The position numbers and the translations under genes are program-made. From NCBI GenBank assembly GCA_002336675.1, contig DDEI01000089.1, positions 1 through 15,763 on the forward strand: a stretch of 15,763 bases of DNA. Reading direction: 5' to 3'. Shown piece by piece: positions 15,394-15,763 of the stretch. The notes below the pieces were generated by a model that was not told the origin of the DNA, made no database searches, and saw only the letters and a list, made by a program, of their open reading frames with translations. This DNA comes from Flavobacteriales bacterium UBA1958. Lineage in GTDB: Bacteria; Bacteroidota; Bacteroidia; Flavobacteriales_D; Sanyastnellaceae. Position 1 is the stretch's first letter, and every line of letters starts with the position of its first letter.

Positions 15394-15455
15394 CATAGGA
15401 TTTAACGTGTTCATTAGTGCTGTTCAAAGGCGGATAAAATAAATTGGAATCACCA

Positions 15456-15485
15456 TTGCCTATTCGTGTTATCTGAGTATTTTTG
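15456..15485 (+). promoter_or_regulatory. Bacteroidota-type promoter (-33 TTG, -7 TATTTTTG) for atpD
   Basis: TTG at 15456-15458 and TATTTTTG at 15478-15485 are separated by 19 bases, matching the Bacteroidota consensus TTG-N17-21-TAnnTTTG. The -7 element ends 32 bases before the atpD ATG. This is the best-formed promoter in the window. Confidence 0.65.
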
Positions 15486-15517
15486 CACCGATTTTCAACC
15501 CCCTCAATCTAACAGAA

Positions 15518-15763
15518 ATGTCAGCGAATATTGGAAAAATATCTCAAGTAATCGGGCCAGTAGTGGATGTAAGTTTTGCTCAAGGAGTAGAGCTTCCTAA
15601 AATCCTAGATGCCTTAGTAGTAAAAAGAGAAGGTGAAGACCTCATCTTAGAATGTCAAAAGCACGTAGGAGAAGACACTATTAGAGCTATCTCTATGGAC
15701 TCTACTGAAGGCTTAAGCCGCGGTATGGAAGCAGTAGCTACAGGTAGTGCTATTAAAATGCCT
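15518..15763 (+). CDS. atpD: ATP synthase F1 subunit beta, N-terminal part (runs off right edge)
   Basis: The first 82 codons of the catalytic beta subunit of F1Fo ATP synthase are present; the rest lies beyond the window, so the nucleotide-binding P-loop is not seen. The N-terminal beta-barrel domain is clear: ANIGKISQVIGPVVDVSF (3-20), LPKILDALVV (26-35), LILECQKHVGEDTIRAIS (42-59) and TEGLSRGMEAVATG (63-76) all follow the family pattern. The ATG at 15518 gives the usual start. It is divergent from ribF and has its own well-formed promoter, so it probably begins an ATP synthase transcript (commonly atpD-atpC in Bacteroidota, which cannot be confirmed here). Confidence 0.95.
   Translation, partial: MSANIGKISQVIGPVVDVSFAQGVELPKILDALVVKREGEDLILECQKHVGEDTIRAISMDSTEGLSRGMEAVATGSAIKMP

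Larger units (their letters stand above)
15366..15517. promoter_or_regulatory. Divergent intergenic region between ribF and atpD
   Basis: This 152-base gap separates divergent ribF and atpD and holds one candidate promoter for each direction. I see no FMN (RFN) riboswitch, no strong hairpin and no small gene in it. Confidence 0.7.

Noticed and set aside
15366..15517. Possible FMN riboswitch before ribF
   Set aside because: The candidate -7 element leaves only about 15-20 bases of leader, and no RFN-type conserved helices are visible.

Overview
This window looks like a chromosomal core region of a member of the Bacteroidota. The main reasons are a full-length SprA (the type IX secretion/gliding translocon pore found only in this phylum), TAnnTTTG-type -7 promoter elements instead of E. 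coli-like boxes, a Bacteroidota-style proline-rich TonB, and no obvious Shine-Dalgarno sequences. Base composition is AT-rich. I cannot place it to genus. Nothing points to phage, plasmid, transposon or CRISPR content, and no gap between genes exceeds about 150 bases.

Layout, plus strand: (1) the 3' part of an FG-GAP/VCBS-repeat protein entering from the left edge (1-1230); (2) a tight group of a hybrid malic enzyme with a phosphotransacetylase-like domain (maeB), ruvA and sprA (1275-11650), where the first two overlap by 4 bases and sprA starts 9 bases after ruvA; (3) a second group with its own promoter: gcvH, a VanZ-like membrane protein and a TonB energy transducer (11747-13279), closed by a strong intrinsic terminator at 13300-13330.

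Minus strand, converging on that terminator: a three-gene operon ribF - secreted leucine-rich-repeat protein - NadR-like kinase (15365 down to 13329). The genes are linked by overlapping stop/start codons, and all three appear to start at non-ATG codons (TTG, GTG, TTG). A 152-base divergent promoter region then leads to the start of atpD (15518 to the right edge), which continues past the window.

Functionally the window mixes core metabolism (malate decarboxylation, glycine cleavage, flavin cofactors, probable NAD salvage, ATP synthase), DNA recombination (RuvA) and envelope machinery (SprA, TonB, VanZ-like). I did not find a convincing new defence or mobile system. The least explained item is the secreted LRR protein translated in lockstep between two cofactor kinases. 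Also worth a second look are the lysine-rich insertions in SprA, the (CCA)10 tract and cysteine pair in TonB, and an Asn-for-Pro change in the flavokinase motif of RibF.
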